Part shown: in pieces, positions 46,821 to 57,100 of the stretch
Numbering within the stretch: position 1 is the first letter of the stretch
Layout: each line of letters starts with the position of its first letter
Source: Malassezia japonica
Lineage: Eukaryota; Basidiomycota; Malasseziomycetes; Malasseziales; Malasseziaceae
Reading direction: 5' to 3'
Assembly: GCF_029542785.1 (NCBI RefSeq)
Contig: NC_083373.1
Coordinates: forward strand, 434,001-498,000
Length of the DNA: 64,000 nucleotides
The notes under the pieces: generated by a model
The model's input: only the letters and a program-made list of their open reading frames with translations
What the model was told of the DNA's origin: nothing
Database searches by the model: none
Position numbers and translations under genes: made by a program

Positions 46821-48486
46821 ATGGCGGCGGCGCCGTCGTGGCAGGTCCCACCCGAGACGCTTGTCACGATCGAGTACCCCGGCGTGGTCCAAAAAGGCAC
46901 AGCGTCACTGGAGCGTGCGCTTTCGACGCTCTCGCCAAATGTCGGCCCGACAGACGGGATGCCGAGCGCGGCGAGCGCGCTCAGGCACCTCGCACGGGTC
47001 CTCTCGCTCGGAGGCAAGCTCGTCGAGTGCCGCCTCGCACCGACCGACGGCGAGGAGGGAGACGCGATGCAGATCTACCGGCACCCGTTGCTCGGCGATA
47101 TTGTGAGTGGGAGCGAGCTCGTAGTACGCATCCAGAAGCGGATATGGCGCTGCACGCATGCGGATGGCCGAACCGAAGAGCGCAAAGAGTACCTCGTGAC
47201 GCTTCTCGGCGGCGTGCGTGCTACGGTGCGTTTCCGACGCATGGCCGACTTTGCGTTCCGGCCGGACGTGCCGTCCGGCGCACACGAGCACCCGACGCTC
47301 GCGCTGCACCGCGCCTTGGTCGAGATGAACGTCGGCGCGATGCAGCGCTTCCGCTTCCCCAACGAAACGGAGGAGTACGAGGTGCTGGACACAGAGCACG
47401 GAAAGCGCATGCGCAGCGACCTCGCCATGATTCCTCCGCCGATCTTTTCGCGCATGGAGCTGCCGTTCAATTATGGGTACGTCGTCCGGCTCATCCAGCT
47501 ATCGCCAAAACCCCGCGTCGAGTCTGCAGACGGTCTCGTACGCGTCGACGGCCAAGCGGTCGCGGCGCACCGCCCGGAAGGGGCAGGCGGATACCGAGAC
47601 GCCCGAGCCGAACCAGCGCATTCTCACACGGTACCTTAACCGCTCGCGGTGGCGAAACATGGCGCCGACCGCGCTCAAGTTTGCCGAGGACGCCCCTGCG
47701 CCGACCGAGCCCGAGGCGGCACTCGCGCAGGTGCCCCTCTCGGACCGGCACCAAGGGCTCCTCGCCGAGCTGCACAAGGTATGTCTCCCCCCCGCTAACG
47801 CAGCGATTTGACGAGCGCCCGGTCTGGTCGCGGCTCAGTCTGCTGAATCAGTTTTCGGTGAGCGAGGCGCGGACACTGGTGCAGTGCGTAGACCGACTGA
47901 CGCAGGGCCAAGGAGCTGTTTGCGCTTGTCGCCTATACGTTTGCCGATGGGCCGTGGCGCGATACCCTGATCAAGTTTGGTCACGATCCACGCACGGACC
48001 CCGAGAGCCGCTTGTACGTTGCGAGTCTGACGCAGCTTCCAGCGCATCCACCTGCGCGGCAAGACGCCACGCACGCCCGCGACGCGGGGCGTGTTCAAGG
48101 CCGAATACGGCGACGTGTCGCAGAGTGTGCGCGACGCCCCCTCTCCTCCTGCCTCTGAGATGCGCGCCGCGACACACATCTTTGACGGCAAGCACAGCGC
48201 GCTCGCCTCGAGCACGTTTCAGCTGTGTGACATTACCGATATCAGCATCGTCCCCCTGATCCATGCCGAGGGCCCTACCAACATTCGCGATACGCCCGAC
48301 GTCGCCACGGGGTGGTACACGGCCGAGGCATGGGAGTCGATCCGTGCGGCGATCTCGCGGCAGTTCCATGCGCTGCTCAACGACGCGCCCGCGCCGTCTG
48401 CGTCGGCCGCGGAGCATGCGCGCCTGCGCGCCCCGTGGGACGAGTCGCAGGACCCCCCCGGCAGCTCGTCGAGTGAGGATGCATAG
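46821..48486 (+). CDS. TFC1: TFIIIC subunit Tfc1 (tau95)
   Basis: Tfc1/tau95 is the A-box-side DNA-binding subunit of TFIIIC. Exons 46821-47476, 47499-47778, 47804-47883, 47906-48013 and 48036-48486, with introns of 22, 25, 22 and 22 nt, give 524 aa. The N-terminal dimerisation barrel starts LVTIEYPGVVQK, with RHPLLGDIVSGSELVVRI. RFPNETEEYEVL and IPPPIFSRMELPFNYGYRQN cross the first junction. The DNA-binding half has RPVWSRLSLLNQF, LVAYTFADGPWRDTLIKFGH, DPRTDPESRFFQRIHLRGK, only in register after the last two splices. The tail is acidic/Ser-rich (SQDPPGSSSSEDA). Together with the truncated TFC4 at the left edge, two TFIIIC subunits lie in this window. Confidence 0.9.
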
Positions 48487-48560
48487 CACGTATAGCGCCG
48501 TTGCTCTACAAGTCCAGGCGGGCAGTCCCTATGGGTATGGAGTGAATGGTCACGAGCGGC

Positions 48561-49193
48561 TTACGCCTTGGTCTCCTCCTTGGCTTCCTCCTTGGCCTCT
48601 TCCTTCTTGTCCTCCTTCTTGTCGTCCTTGGGCTCCTCCTTCGCCTCCTTCTTCTCCTCCTTGGCGGGGCCAGCCGACTCGTTCGACTTTTGCGCAGTCT
48701 CAAACTCCTTCTTGAACAGGTCCGCGTTCTCCGAGTTGGCGAAGCGGATCGCGAGCGTCTCTGCGGTGGGCTCACCGTCCGAGACGTCCGCAGTCACGTT
48801 GTACACCCACGAGCGGTCCGAGCCGACGTTGGGCTGCAGCTTAATCTCGGGCGCGACAAAGTGGTTGGCGCACACCTTGAGGGTCTTGTCGCGGCGCATC
48901 ACGAGGCGGACCTTGCCGGTCTCCTTGTGCTTGAGCAGGCGCACATCGCCGGTGCCACGCTCCTTCCACTCCTTGGACTCCTTGTCGAAACGGAAAAGCT
49001 TCGCGCGGCTGGGTAAGACGGGGTACGTACATCTTGAACTGGACTTCCTCGTCCTCCTCGTTGGTCTTCACCTCGACCTGGTGCTCGAGCTTGATCACCG
49101 GCTCAAATTGGGGCTCGTGCTCGGCCTCAGCGCCCTGCGATTAGCAATACGACATACGCTCGTCAGCGTTTCCTTCGTCTCGTGCTCCGACAT
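48561..49193 (-). CDS. YRB1: Ran-binding protein 1 (Yrb1)
   Basis: Yrb1/RanBP1 is a cytoplasmic co-activator of RanGAP that releases Ran-GTP from export complexes. Exons 49193-49158, 49134-49031 and 49008-48561 with introns of 23 and 22 nt give 195 aa. After a short acidic N-terminus comes the RanBD1 fold: [20 protein letters not shown], then across the second junction [54 protein letters not shown], and later [13 protein letters not shown] with [20 protein letters not shown]. The C-terminal tail is Glu/Lys-rich ([11 protein letters not shown]). The motifs are family-diagnostic. Confidence 0.95.
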
Positions 49194-49225
49194 CGTAGGC
49201 AGTGAGGAGGTCGGGCGAAGAGATG

Positions 49226-49244
49226 CACGTGATATGACCACGTG
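49226..49244. promoter_or_regulatory. Two CACGTG boxes, YRB1/EMP24 promoter
   Basis: CACGTG at 49226-49231 and 49239-49244, 13 bp centre to centre, lie in an 81-bp divergent gap. This is the only promoter here with two copies. Confidence 0.5.
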
Positions 49245-49274
49245 AGTGCGGACGCCAACACACCTTGCCTTGCG

Positions 49275-49901
49275 ATGTGGGTCGGTGCGGCTGTGTGGGC
49301 CTGGCTGGTGGTGTGCGTCGCGGCGCACACCATCGACCTTCTGCCGAGCTCGGAGCACTGTTTCTTTGAGGATATGCACGTCGGTGACGAAATGACGCTG
49401 ACGTACCAAGTGTCGGGCGGCGGGCACCTCGACATCGACGTGCGCGTCAAGGACCCCGACAACCAGCTGCTCTTCCAGCAGCTGCGCAAGGATACTGGCA
49501 CTTATGACTTTATCGCCGAGATGGACGGCCGCTATACATACTGCTTCAGCAATGAGTTCTCGACCGTGACGGACAAGACGCTGAGCTTCAACGTGCACGG
49601 CATCCTGTACCTGACCGAGGAGGAGGGGCTCATTCCCGCCGAGCGCGAGCTGCGCGAGCTGGCGACGAATGTACAGATGTTTAAGGACGAGCAAGAGTAC
49701 CTCGTGATGCGCGAGCGTGTACACCGCAACAGTACGTTAAGCCTACTGACCCAGCCGCCGAAAGCACCAACTCCCGCGTCAAGTGGTGGTCGGTCATCCA
49801 GAGCATCTTGGTGGTGCTGGTATGCGCCTTCCAAGTGTACTTTGTCAAGCGGTACGTCGTAATGCTAACGCAGCCAATTCGAGGTACGCCGCACGATCTA
49901 G
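49275..49901 (+). CDS. EMP24: p24-beta COPII cargo receptor Emp24 (TMED2)
   Basis: Emp24 is the p24-beta cargo receptor of COPII vesicles, needed for GPI-anchored protein export. Exons 49275-49731, 49755-49851 and 49874-49901 with introns of 23 and 22 nt give 193 aa. A signal peptide (MWVGAAVWAWLVVCVAA) precedes the GOLD domain: SSEHCFFEDMHVGDEMTLTY, GGGHLDIDVRVKDPDNQLLF and GRYTYCFSNEFSTVTDK, with the two conserved Cys. The coiled coil (KDEQEYLVMRERVHRN) runs across the first junction into TAESTNSRVKWWS. One TM helix is followed by the cytosolic tail VKRQFEVRRTI, readable only after the second splice. The tail has the Phe and basic signals for COPII/COPI. The overall pattern fits p24-beta rather than other p24 classes. 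Confidence 0.93.
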
Positions 49902-49913
49902 CATACCCTCTAC

Positions 49914-50993
49914 TTAGAAGCCATAGCGCTTGCTGTTTTCGCGACGCTTCGCCTTGCCTTGCGCCCACTTTTCCTCGAGCACATCGCGCGACTCCTGAGC
50001 CTGCGCAAGGAGCGCAGACAGCTGGCCACGGTTGCGCGCGCGCGTATTCGTCAGGCGCTCCGACTGCAGCTTGTCCGAGATTTGCCACTCCACCTTGGGC
50101 TTCTTGTTGACGGGCGGCGGGGGGCGCGTGTGCTCGGCGCTCTGCAGGGCCTCGCCGGCGTCAAAGGTGTGCATCTTGGACGGATCGGGCATCGCGTCCG
50201 ACTTGGACTGCAGCGCAGCGCGCGCCGCCTCCTCGGCCTCGGCATGCTGCGCCCACGCCGCATACTGCGCATGCGCCTCGGGCGTCACGGGGTACCACGA
50301 CCCGTCGGGGTCGCAGCGCCAGCCGGGGTACAGCTCCTGGAGATCGACCTCGGGCTCGGGCTCGGGCTCGGGCACTTTCGCATCAACGTCCGGCGCCGCC
50401 GACACGCGGAACGACGAGGAAGGCCGCGTACTCGGCCCGGCATTTTCGTCCACGCCGGGCGCAAAAAAGCCCGTCGAGGGGGTATCGTGGGGTATCGTGT
50501 CCTGTTTTTCTGCAGGTGGTTCGTGCGCGGGCTCGTTGAGGATCACGGGCTTGGCGCGCTCCGTCTTTGGCGCAGATTTCGGGGCCAAGCCCAGCATGGC
50601 GCGAAAGTCATTGTTGCCTTTGGCCTCGCCCGCCTTGGCATCGTCCACGATCGAGAGGCGCGCATCGTCGTCGACGCTATTTTCCACACGTGCCTCCTCT
50701 TTCGGCTTCGCCGGCTTGGTGGCAGAAGGTGTGGGGAGCATGCTGAGGAGGCCGTGTCCGCCCGGCTGCGCCTGCATGCGCGGCCGCTTCGCCGGCGCCG
50801 GCTCTTTGTCCTGCGGCGCTGGTGCGAGATCGACGTGAATTTGGCGTTTTACTCCCCCCCCCTTCTTTGGCGGGGGCAGCGCAAGGCCCGACGCACGCGG
50901 CGCAGGCGTCTCTACCTGGTCCTGTGCGACATTCGGCACGGCCTCGTCCTCATCCGAGTCGGACGCGTACGCAGCGACCAGCGATGGCGCCAT
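49914..50993 (-). CDS. PRCC-domain nuclear protein
   Basis: Homologue of the PRCC (MAD2B-interacting, splicing-associated) family; 359 aa, no intron. The N-terminus MAPSLVAAYASDSDEDEAV is the family start (LxxYxSDSDxE). A Pro/Lys/Asp-rich disordered region follows, with a possible nuclear localisation signal (PAPAKRPRM). A small WW-like segment, LYPGWRCDPDGSWYPVTPEA, is notable. The C-terminal PRCC block includes RARNRGQLSALLAQAQESRD and VLEEKWAQGKAKRRENSKRY, ending GF. The function in fungi is uncertain. Convergent with EMP24, 12 bp between stops, and divergent from DRE2 across 160 bp. Confidence 0.85.
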   Translation of the reverse strand: MAPSLVAAYASDSDEDEAVPNVAQDQVETPAPRASGLALPPPKKGGGVKRQIHVDLAPAPQDKEPAPAKRPRMQAQPGGHGLLSMLPTPSATKPAKPKEEARVENSVDDDARLSIVDDAKAGEAKGNNDFRAMLGLAPKSAPKTERAKPVILNEPAHEPPAEKQDTIPHDTPSTGFFAPGVDENAGPSTRPSSSFRVSAAPDVDAKVPEPEPEPEVDLQELYPGWRCDPDGSWYPVTPEAHAQYAAWAQHAEAEEAARAALQSKSDAMPDPSKMHTFDAGEALQSAEHTRPPPPVNKKPKVEWQISDKLQSERLTNTRARNRGQLSALLAQAQESRDVLEEKWAQGKAKRRENSKRYGF

Positions 50994-51035
50994 GGCGTGA
51001 GCGACGTTCAGTTTGGTCAGCCTTAAGTCCGACGG

Positions 51036-51051
51036 CCAATCAGCAGCCAAT
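51036..51051. promoter_or_regulatory. Two CCAAT boxes in the PRCC-like/DRE2 promoter
   Basis: CCAAT at 51036-51040 and 51047-51051 are 11 bp apart, one helical turn, on the same strand. ATGACTCGTAA follows within 10 bp. CCAAT is the Hap2/3/5 core; with HapX it mediates iron control in many fungi. Applied to DRE2 (Fe-S assembly) this is inference. Confidence 0.45.
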
Positions 51052-51153
51052 AAAATCCATGACTCGTAATTTTTCCTCCGCAGCATGGGGCGAGCGCCTT
51101 GCCACTTCTTCTCGACCACGACTGGCGGACGTTGTGGCGCGAGTATTACCTGC

Positions 51154-52114
51154 ATGACGACGGCGCCTACCCCAGCACAAAAGACGCTGCTTGTCGGCTC
51201 GCTTGCCGCGGCGAAAGGCGGCGAATACCAGGCGGCGGTCCAGGATCTCGAGGCGCAGAGCAGTGTGCTCGAGACCGAGATGGTGGACCGCATCACGGAT
51301 ATGGGTACGTGTCTCTGCTCACGCAGCATATAACCCCCCCGCATCTGCGTTTGATGCCGCGTACGTCATGGCACCGTACGGCGAGGTCGCGTGGGCGACG
51401 CTCCTCGGCAAGCTGCACTCCGCGCTCGCGCCTGGCGCGCAGCTCTCTGTGACGCTCTTTGACACGGCCGACGCGCAAAGCGCCGAGTCCAAAATCCAGG
51501 CGGAGCTTGCGATTGCGGGATTCAGCGACAGCCGTGCGGACGGTGGCAAGCTGCGCGCGACGCGTCCCGCCGCCGCTGCCGTCTCGCTTGCGAACGGTAC
51601 GAGTGGGTCGAGTGCGCTCCCCCTGCGCCGCAAGACGGGCGCGATGCCGAACGGCACACAGCAAAAGAAGGCGTCGCTGTGGGCGACGCAGCCCGAGACG
51701 ACCATGAACCCCGAGTCGCTCCTCGCCGGTGTCCAGACCGGCGCACGCAAGCGCGAGGACTGCACGGTGGACTTGAGCGTCCCCCCCGCGCGGCGGAAGC
51801 GTGCGTGCAAGGGCTGCACCTGTGGACTACGAGAGCTGCAGGACGAGGAGGAGGCCGGCCGCTCGGTCGTCCAGCTGGACGGTGGCGAGCTGGGTGGCGA
51901 GCGCTCCGAGGTCGAGACCACCGTCACCGGCCCTGACGGCAAGCCGCGCACTGTGAAGCGTGTCCAGGTCGACACGCGCGGCGCGACGAGCAGCTGCGGC
52001 AGCTGCTTCCTGGGCGACGCATTCCGGTGCAGCTCCTGCCCCTATCTGGGTCTCCCCGCCTTTGAGCCGGGTCAAAAGGTCGAAATCCCAATCTCTATGG
52101 ACGACGATGTTTAG
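51154..52114 (+). CDS. DRE2: Cytosolic Fe-S assembly protein Dre2 (anamorsin)
   Basis: Dre2 carries electrons from Tah18 to the CIA machinery. Exons 51154-51304 and 51327-52114 with a 22-nt intron give 312 aa. The N-terminal methyltransferase-like domain begins [20 protein letters not shown] and continues after the junction as [20 protein letters not shown]. After a flexible linker come the Fe-S motifs: the first cluster site CKGCTCG, with an upstream Cys at EDCTVDLSV, and the second site [17 protein letters not shown] (CX2C-X7-CX2C) followed by [12 protein letters not shown]. All Cys expected of anamorsin are present. The ATG ([10 protein letters not shown]) is preferred over an upstream in-frame ATG at 51085, which would add a non-conserved stretch. 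Confidence 0.93.
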
Positions 52115-52290
52115 GAAACGCGGTGCACGCCGCCATTACAGATGCGATAGCCTCATTTGTTGTACAGTGGGTCATTATCAGCGCCGTAGTTGCCTTGGCT
52201 GCGATTGGCCGGCGTTGCCTCCACAAGCGTGGGGAGCGGGACAAAGTTTCCCGTAGCAGCGCGCGCGTGGGGAGTTGGATTGTGCGAACG

Positions 52291-54042
52291 ATGGCTGCGA
52301 ACACGGAGCGTACTCCCCTGCTGGGCAACCAGCCCCCCGCGCATGCCGAGGACGAGGCGGCCCTCGCGCATGAGAGCGCTTTCAGTGCTTTCCAGGATGC
52401 CGCCCACGGTGTGGACCCCAACTCGTCCGCCTTTGCCCCCCCCGCGGACCACTCGCACGTTACCAGCGCGACGCCTGGCGAGGCAATCGCCGAGGCCGAG
52501 GCGGGCCGTCCTCTTGGCGCGCTCCTGCTGGTGATGGGCGCGATGTGGATCGGTACTTTCCTCGCTGCCCTGGACGGCACGATCGTCGCCACCATTCTCG
52601 GCACCGTTGGCTCCGAGTTCGGCGTGTCCAAGACGGTCGGCTGGCTCGGTACCTCGTACCTGCTCACGCAGACCGCCTTCCAGCCGCTGTACGGCCGTCT
52701 GTCGGACATCTTTGGCCGCAAGCCTGCGACGCTCTTCGCCTCGAGCGTGTTCCTGGTCGGCTCCCTCTTCTGTGGTCTCTCGCGCAGCTTCACGCAGCTG
52801 TGCATCGCGCGTGCCATTGCCGGTATCGGCGGTGGCGGTCTGACGTCGATGGCGACGATCGTCACCTCGGACCTCGTCTCGCTCAAGGCGCGTGGCACCT
52901 GGCAGGGTCTCGGCAACCTGGTCTTTGCGACGGGTGCCGCGATCGGTGGCCCGCTCGGTGGCACGCTCGCCGACGGCGGTATCGGCTGGCGCTGGGCGTT
53001 CCTGGTGCAGGTTCCCCTGTGTGTCGTGCACTTTGCCGTGGTCTCGTGGAAGATCAACATCCCTGCCGGCCCCGGCTCGGTCCAGGAGAAGCTGCGCCGT
53101 GTCGACGTGTGGGGCGCGCTCTCGCTCGTCAGCGCGGTCGCCTCGGTGCTCGTCGGTCTCAACCTCGGCGGCAACGAGCTGCCGTGGAGCCACCCGCTTG
53201 TGCTCTCGACGCTTATCGGCGGCCTGATCCTCGCCGGCGTCTTTGTGTACGTCGAGCGGAACGTCGCGCGTGAGCCGCTGATGCCCATGTCGGTGCTCTT
53301 CCACCGCACGCCCGGATTTGTGGCGCTGACCTGCTGGTTCATCTCCATCTCCCAGTTTGGTATTCTGTTCAACGTGCCCCTCTACTTTACTGCGGTGAAG
53401 GGCACGACGGCGGCCGACGCCGGCATGCACCTCATGCCGAATGCGATCACCGCGTCCGCGTGCTCGCTCGGCAGCGGTCTCGTCATGGGCCGCACCGGCA
53501 AGTACCGCAAGATGCTGCTGCTCGGTGGTGCCTTTGCCGTGCTCGGTCCGCTGGGCATGTGCTTCTGGAACCGCAAGACCACGTCCGAGTTTGCCTACTG
53601 GATGACGATGCCGTGGGGCGGTGCCGCGTTCGGTAGCATCCTCACGATCACCCTCGTGGCGCTCATCGCCTCGGTCGACCCCAAGGACATGGCCCCGGCT
53701 ACGGGTGTTACCTACCTCTTCCGCGCGGTCGGCTCGGTGCTGGGTATCTCGCTGTCCAACACCCTGCTGCAGAACGCGCTCAAATCGAACCTGCGCTACC
53801 GCCACGTCCCTGCCGAGATCGCCGAACAGATCCGCGAGAACGTCTCGATGCTGCACCAGCTCACCGGCAAGCTCCACTCGCACGCCGTCCAGGCCTACCA
53901 GGACTCGATGCGCGCCGTGTTCATCTGGATCGCCCTTACCGGCTTCCTCGCTTTTGTCTGCCTCTTCTTTATCGAGGAGAAGCCGCTCCCCGGCCACCAG
54001 CCGGCGCCGAGCGCGCCGCGCGACAACGCCGAAGACGCATAG
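52291..54042 (+). CDS. MFS drug:H+ / vacuolar basic amino acid transporter (DHA2/Vba type)
   Basis: Major-facilitator transporter of the 14-TM DHA2 group, resembling the fungal Vba/Fnx1 vacuolar basic amino acid carriers; 583 aa, no intron. The N-terminal cytosolic region (residues 1-~70) has an ERTPLLG dileucine-like signal common on vacuolar proteins. The first TM contains FLAALDGTIVATILGTVGSE, the DHA2 motif. WLGTSYLLTQTAFQPLYGRL with SDIFGRKPATL is motif A, and GIGGGGLTSMATIVTSDLVS with GNLVFATGAAIGGPLGGTLA is motif C. About 14 hydrophobic segments follow to an end around IALTGFLAFVCLFFIEEK. The substrate cannot be set from sequence alone. The run at 52649-52671 looks like a tiny intron but is coding. 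Confidence 0.87.
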   Translation: MAANTERTPLLGNQPPAHAEDEAALAHESAFSAFQDAAHGVDPNSSAFAPPADHSHVTSATPGEAIAEAEAGRPLGALLLVMGAMWIGTFLAALDGTIVATILGTVGSEFGVSKTVGWLGTSYLLTQTAFQPLYGRLSDIFGRKPATLFASSVFLVGSLFCGLSRSFTQLCIARAIAGIGGGGLTSMATIVTSDLVSLKARGTWQGLGNLVFATGAAIGGPLGGTLADGGIGWRWAFLVQVPLCVVHFAVVSWKINIPAGPGSVQEKLRRVDVWGALSLVSAVASVLVGLNLGGNELPWSHPLVLSTLIGGLILAGVFVYVERNVAREPLMPMSVLFHRTPGFVALTCWFISISQFGILFNVPLYFTAVKGTTAADAGMHLMPNAITASACSLGSGLVMGRTGKYRKMLLLGGAFAVLGPLGMCFWNRKTTSEFAYWMTMPWGGAAFGSILTITLVALIASVDPKDMAPATGVTYLFRAVGSVLGISLSNTLLQNALKSNLRYRHVPAEIAEQIRENVSMLHQLTGKLHSHAVQAYQDSMRAVFIWIALTGFLAFVCLFFIEEKPLPGHQPAPSAPRDNAEDA

Positions 54043-54108
54043 ACCGTAGGCGCATTTTATCGGGCGATCGGGCTTGTCCGCTTCCTTGCCACCCGATAGG
54101 CGAGCGCG

Positions 54109-57100
54109 ATGGCGCGAGGAGCACACGACGGCGGCGACGGGCCGCCCGGTGCACCTTCACGCCCACGCACATCGATGCCTGCTACGGCATCGCGCGCACG
54201 CCCGCGGCTCGTTCTCGATCCGTCGCTCGAGCCCGCACAGGCGCCGCCGTCGCCGATGCGGCAGCCCTGGCCGGGCACGCGTTCCGGCCGCTCCGGCTCC
54301 AGCTCGAACCCGAGCGACGTGTCCGAGAGCGACGAGGCGAACCGCTACCACGACCGGTCATCCTCCGGCATCTTTGAGCTGGACCCGGACACGCCACAGA
54401 GCACGAGCGGCTCGGACAATGACGAGCCCTCAACGCCATTGCACACGCACACACGGCGCGCACCGCCGCTGACCATCGCGACATCGATGCGCTCGCGGCC
54501 ACCGTCTGCGCCGCAGAGCGCACGCGCATTCCACCGCGCGGACTCGGGCTCGTGGAGCGCCAACTCGCCGGGCGCGCGCTCGTTCCGCAGCTCGCTGCAC
54601 AGCACCACGCCCTCGTTCTCGAGCCCGCTCGCAATGGCGCCGACGCTCCCGGGCGATGTCGCTGAACGCGGCGTCTTGCGCTCGCCCGACGGTGCACCAC
54701 GATACGCGAGCGCCAGCGCGGCGCACCGCCACAAAACACAGCCGTCACGCACGCAGCTGAACTCGTTTTCAATGCCACGCACGCAGAGCGGGCGGCGCAT
54801 CACGCCGCCCTCATCGATGGGACCGCCAGCTGTGCCGCGGCACGCACAGACGGCCGCGCCGAGCGCGATACGGCCGCGCCCGGCACACCGCCGCGCACAC
54901 TCGACGACCGGCGCCTCGGACGCGATCCTGTGCAGCTCGCCAGTTGGCGGCTTGGACGGCGTCGATCCACAGCTCATCGCGGCAATCGGATCGTACGAAA
55001 CGGGCTCGCCGCGCGTCGAGTCGTCGTTCGCTATGGACCGCTCGCACCGCACACTCTCGAGCGAGGGGTCGGGCACGTCCGAGCCCGAACTCGCCTTGTC
55101 GCCGCCGCCGAGCGACCTGGCCCACCGCCTGGATAATATGTACCTCGACTCGCCCGTCGCAAGCCCCGCGACGCGCCGCGCCGAGGGACTGCGCATGCAG
55201 CGCGTCCCGCGGTCGGTCGCGCTGGCGAGCGACGTCTCCGTGCCACAGCCCAAGACGCAGCGGCGCGTGTCGCAGCAGCCGTCGCCGCAACCGTCACCCA
55301 CCGACGGCGCGTACAGCCAGCCGACAGTGCTCGGCCTCGGCCTCGGCCTGCCGAGCCTCGACGTGCGCCGCTCGCGCTCGGTGGACGAGGCAGACGTGTC
55401 GACCGCGAGCACGGACGCATACGACGCCGAGCGTGCGCAGCTCGATGCATGCGTCGTAGCGCTCTCGCGCGCGTACAAGGCCAAGCGGTGGCGCGCCCGG
55501 CACGTTGCATGGCAGGACTGGACTGCATCACTGCCGGGCGACGTCCCAGACCGCCTCGCAAAGCACTGGAGCGGCGTGCGCTGCCAGCTCCCGAGCCTCG
55601 ACCGCAATATGCCGAGCTACGTGCGCCTCGCGAGCGGCATGCGTGTCGTGTCGAGCGTGCCGTCGCTGCGCAGCCACGTCGAGCCAGTCATCCCGCCGCG
55701 CCACGAGCACGACGTCTTTGGTGAGCGCCGCGGAGTCGGCGAGACGCCGCCGAGCCGCGATGCGCGCATCACTAGCGACAAGATGCACGCCGCCGCGCCA
55801 AAAGCACACGCAGGCGTCCGCCGCCAGAACACGACCATGTCGGTCGACGACACTGTGGCCGCCCAGCGGCAGCAGCTCTGGAACGAAGTCGTTCAGGCAA
55901 AGAGTGCATGCGACACGGAGCTCGACAAGATCCTCGGCGCCATGCTTGCCTACGCCGAGCACGCCGCAGGCGTCAACGACGTGTCGCCCGACACGACCGT
56001 GATGGTCGCCGACGATACCCCTTTTGACCCATTTGCCGAGTCGACGAGCGAACAAGCGAGCGACGCGTCCATGGGGCCGCTCCAGGCGATGGCGACGATC
56101 GGGACCGAGCTGCGCGGCATGTCGCTCCATACGCTCCTAGCGCGCCCGGCGCTCTGCCGCCCGTACATTAGCGAGATCCAGGGGCTGGGCAGCGTCTGGG
56201 ACGAGCACCCTGATTGGCACGGCAGGGGCTGGTATGTCGAGCTCCTCCTGACAGTCGCGGGCCTCTCGCGCGTGTTGGAGTGGTGGGACGCCGAACACCG
56301 CTTCTGGAACAGTGAGGAACAGCCGCGCGCGCCGAGCAGGTCGAAATGGCTGCACGGCTCCGCGCTCAGCACCGACGGCGAGGCATCGTCGTGCGCGTCG
56401 CCGACGCCGCACCGCGGCTCGCCGGACCCGCGCCTCGCCAAGAGCGAGCACACGCAAGTGCCTTCGCCGAGTGCGCGCTTTGTGCGCAGCCCCGCGGCGA
56501 GTCTGCGCCTGTCCGAGAGCCCAGCACGGAGCACACCGTCGCCTTCGCCGAGCACCAACATGCTGATGGAGCTGAGCTTTGAGGACGAGCGCATCGTCTA
56601 CCTGAGCCCGACATGGCAGGCAGCCGTCGGCACTGATCCCGCCGCGTTAATCGACGTGCCGATCGCGTCGCTGCTCTCGTCCCGCAGCGTCAACATCTTT
56701 TCGCGGGCGACCAAGCAGCTGCGCGAACACTCGTGGCACACGGTCGAGATCGTGTTTGAGATTGCGCACCTGCCAGGCGCGGCCAACCTCCCGCTGCTGA
56801 TGGAGGCGCAGGGCATGCTCGTGCACAACCATGCTACGAAAGAGCACTCGCACACCATGTGGGTCATGCGCTTGGCGCAGACCACGGTCGACGAACAGTC
56901 GATGGAGCAGCCGCACCTCGCGTCGCGCGTCGGCAACCTCCCGCCAGACAGCACCGCGCTCAACACGGACCTGCTCTTGTGCCGCATCTGTGAGCGCGAG
57001 ATTCCCGCGTGGTTCTTTGAGAAGCACTCGGAGATCTGCCACGAGATTCACCGCCTCGAAATGGAAATTGCGCACGTCAACGAGACGCTGCTCGAGCTGA

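Noticed and set aside
52649..52671. Intron-like run GTACC...CTCACGCAG in the MFS transporter
   Set aside because: It encodes TSYLLTQ, part of the conserved MFS motif before GRLSDIFGRK; removing it would destroy the family signature.
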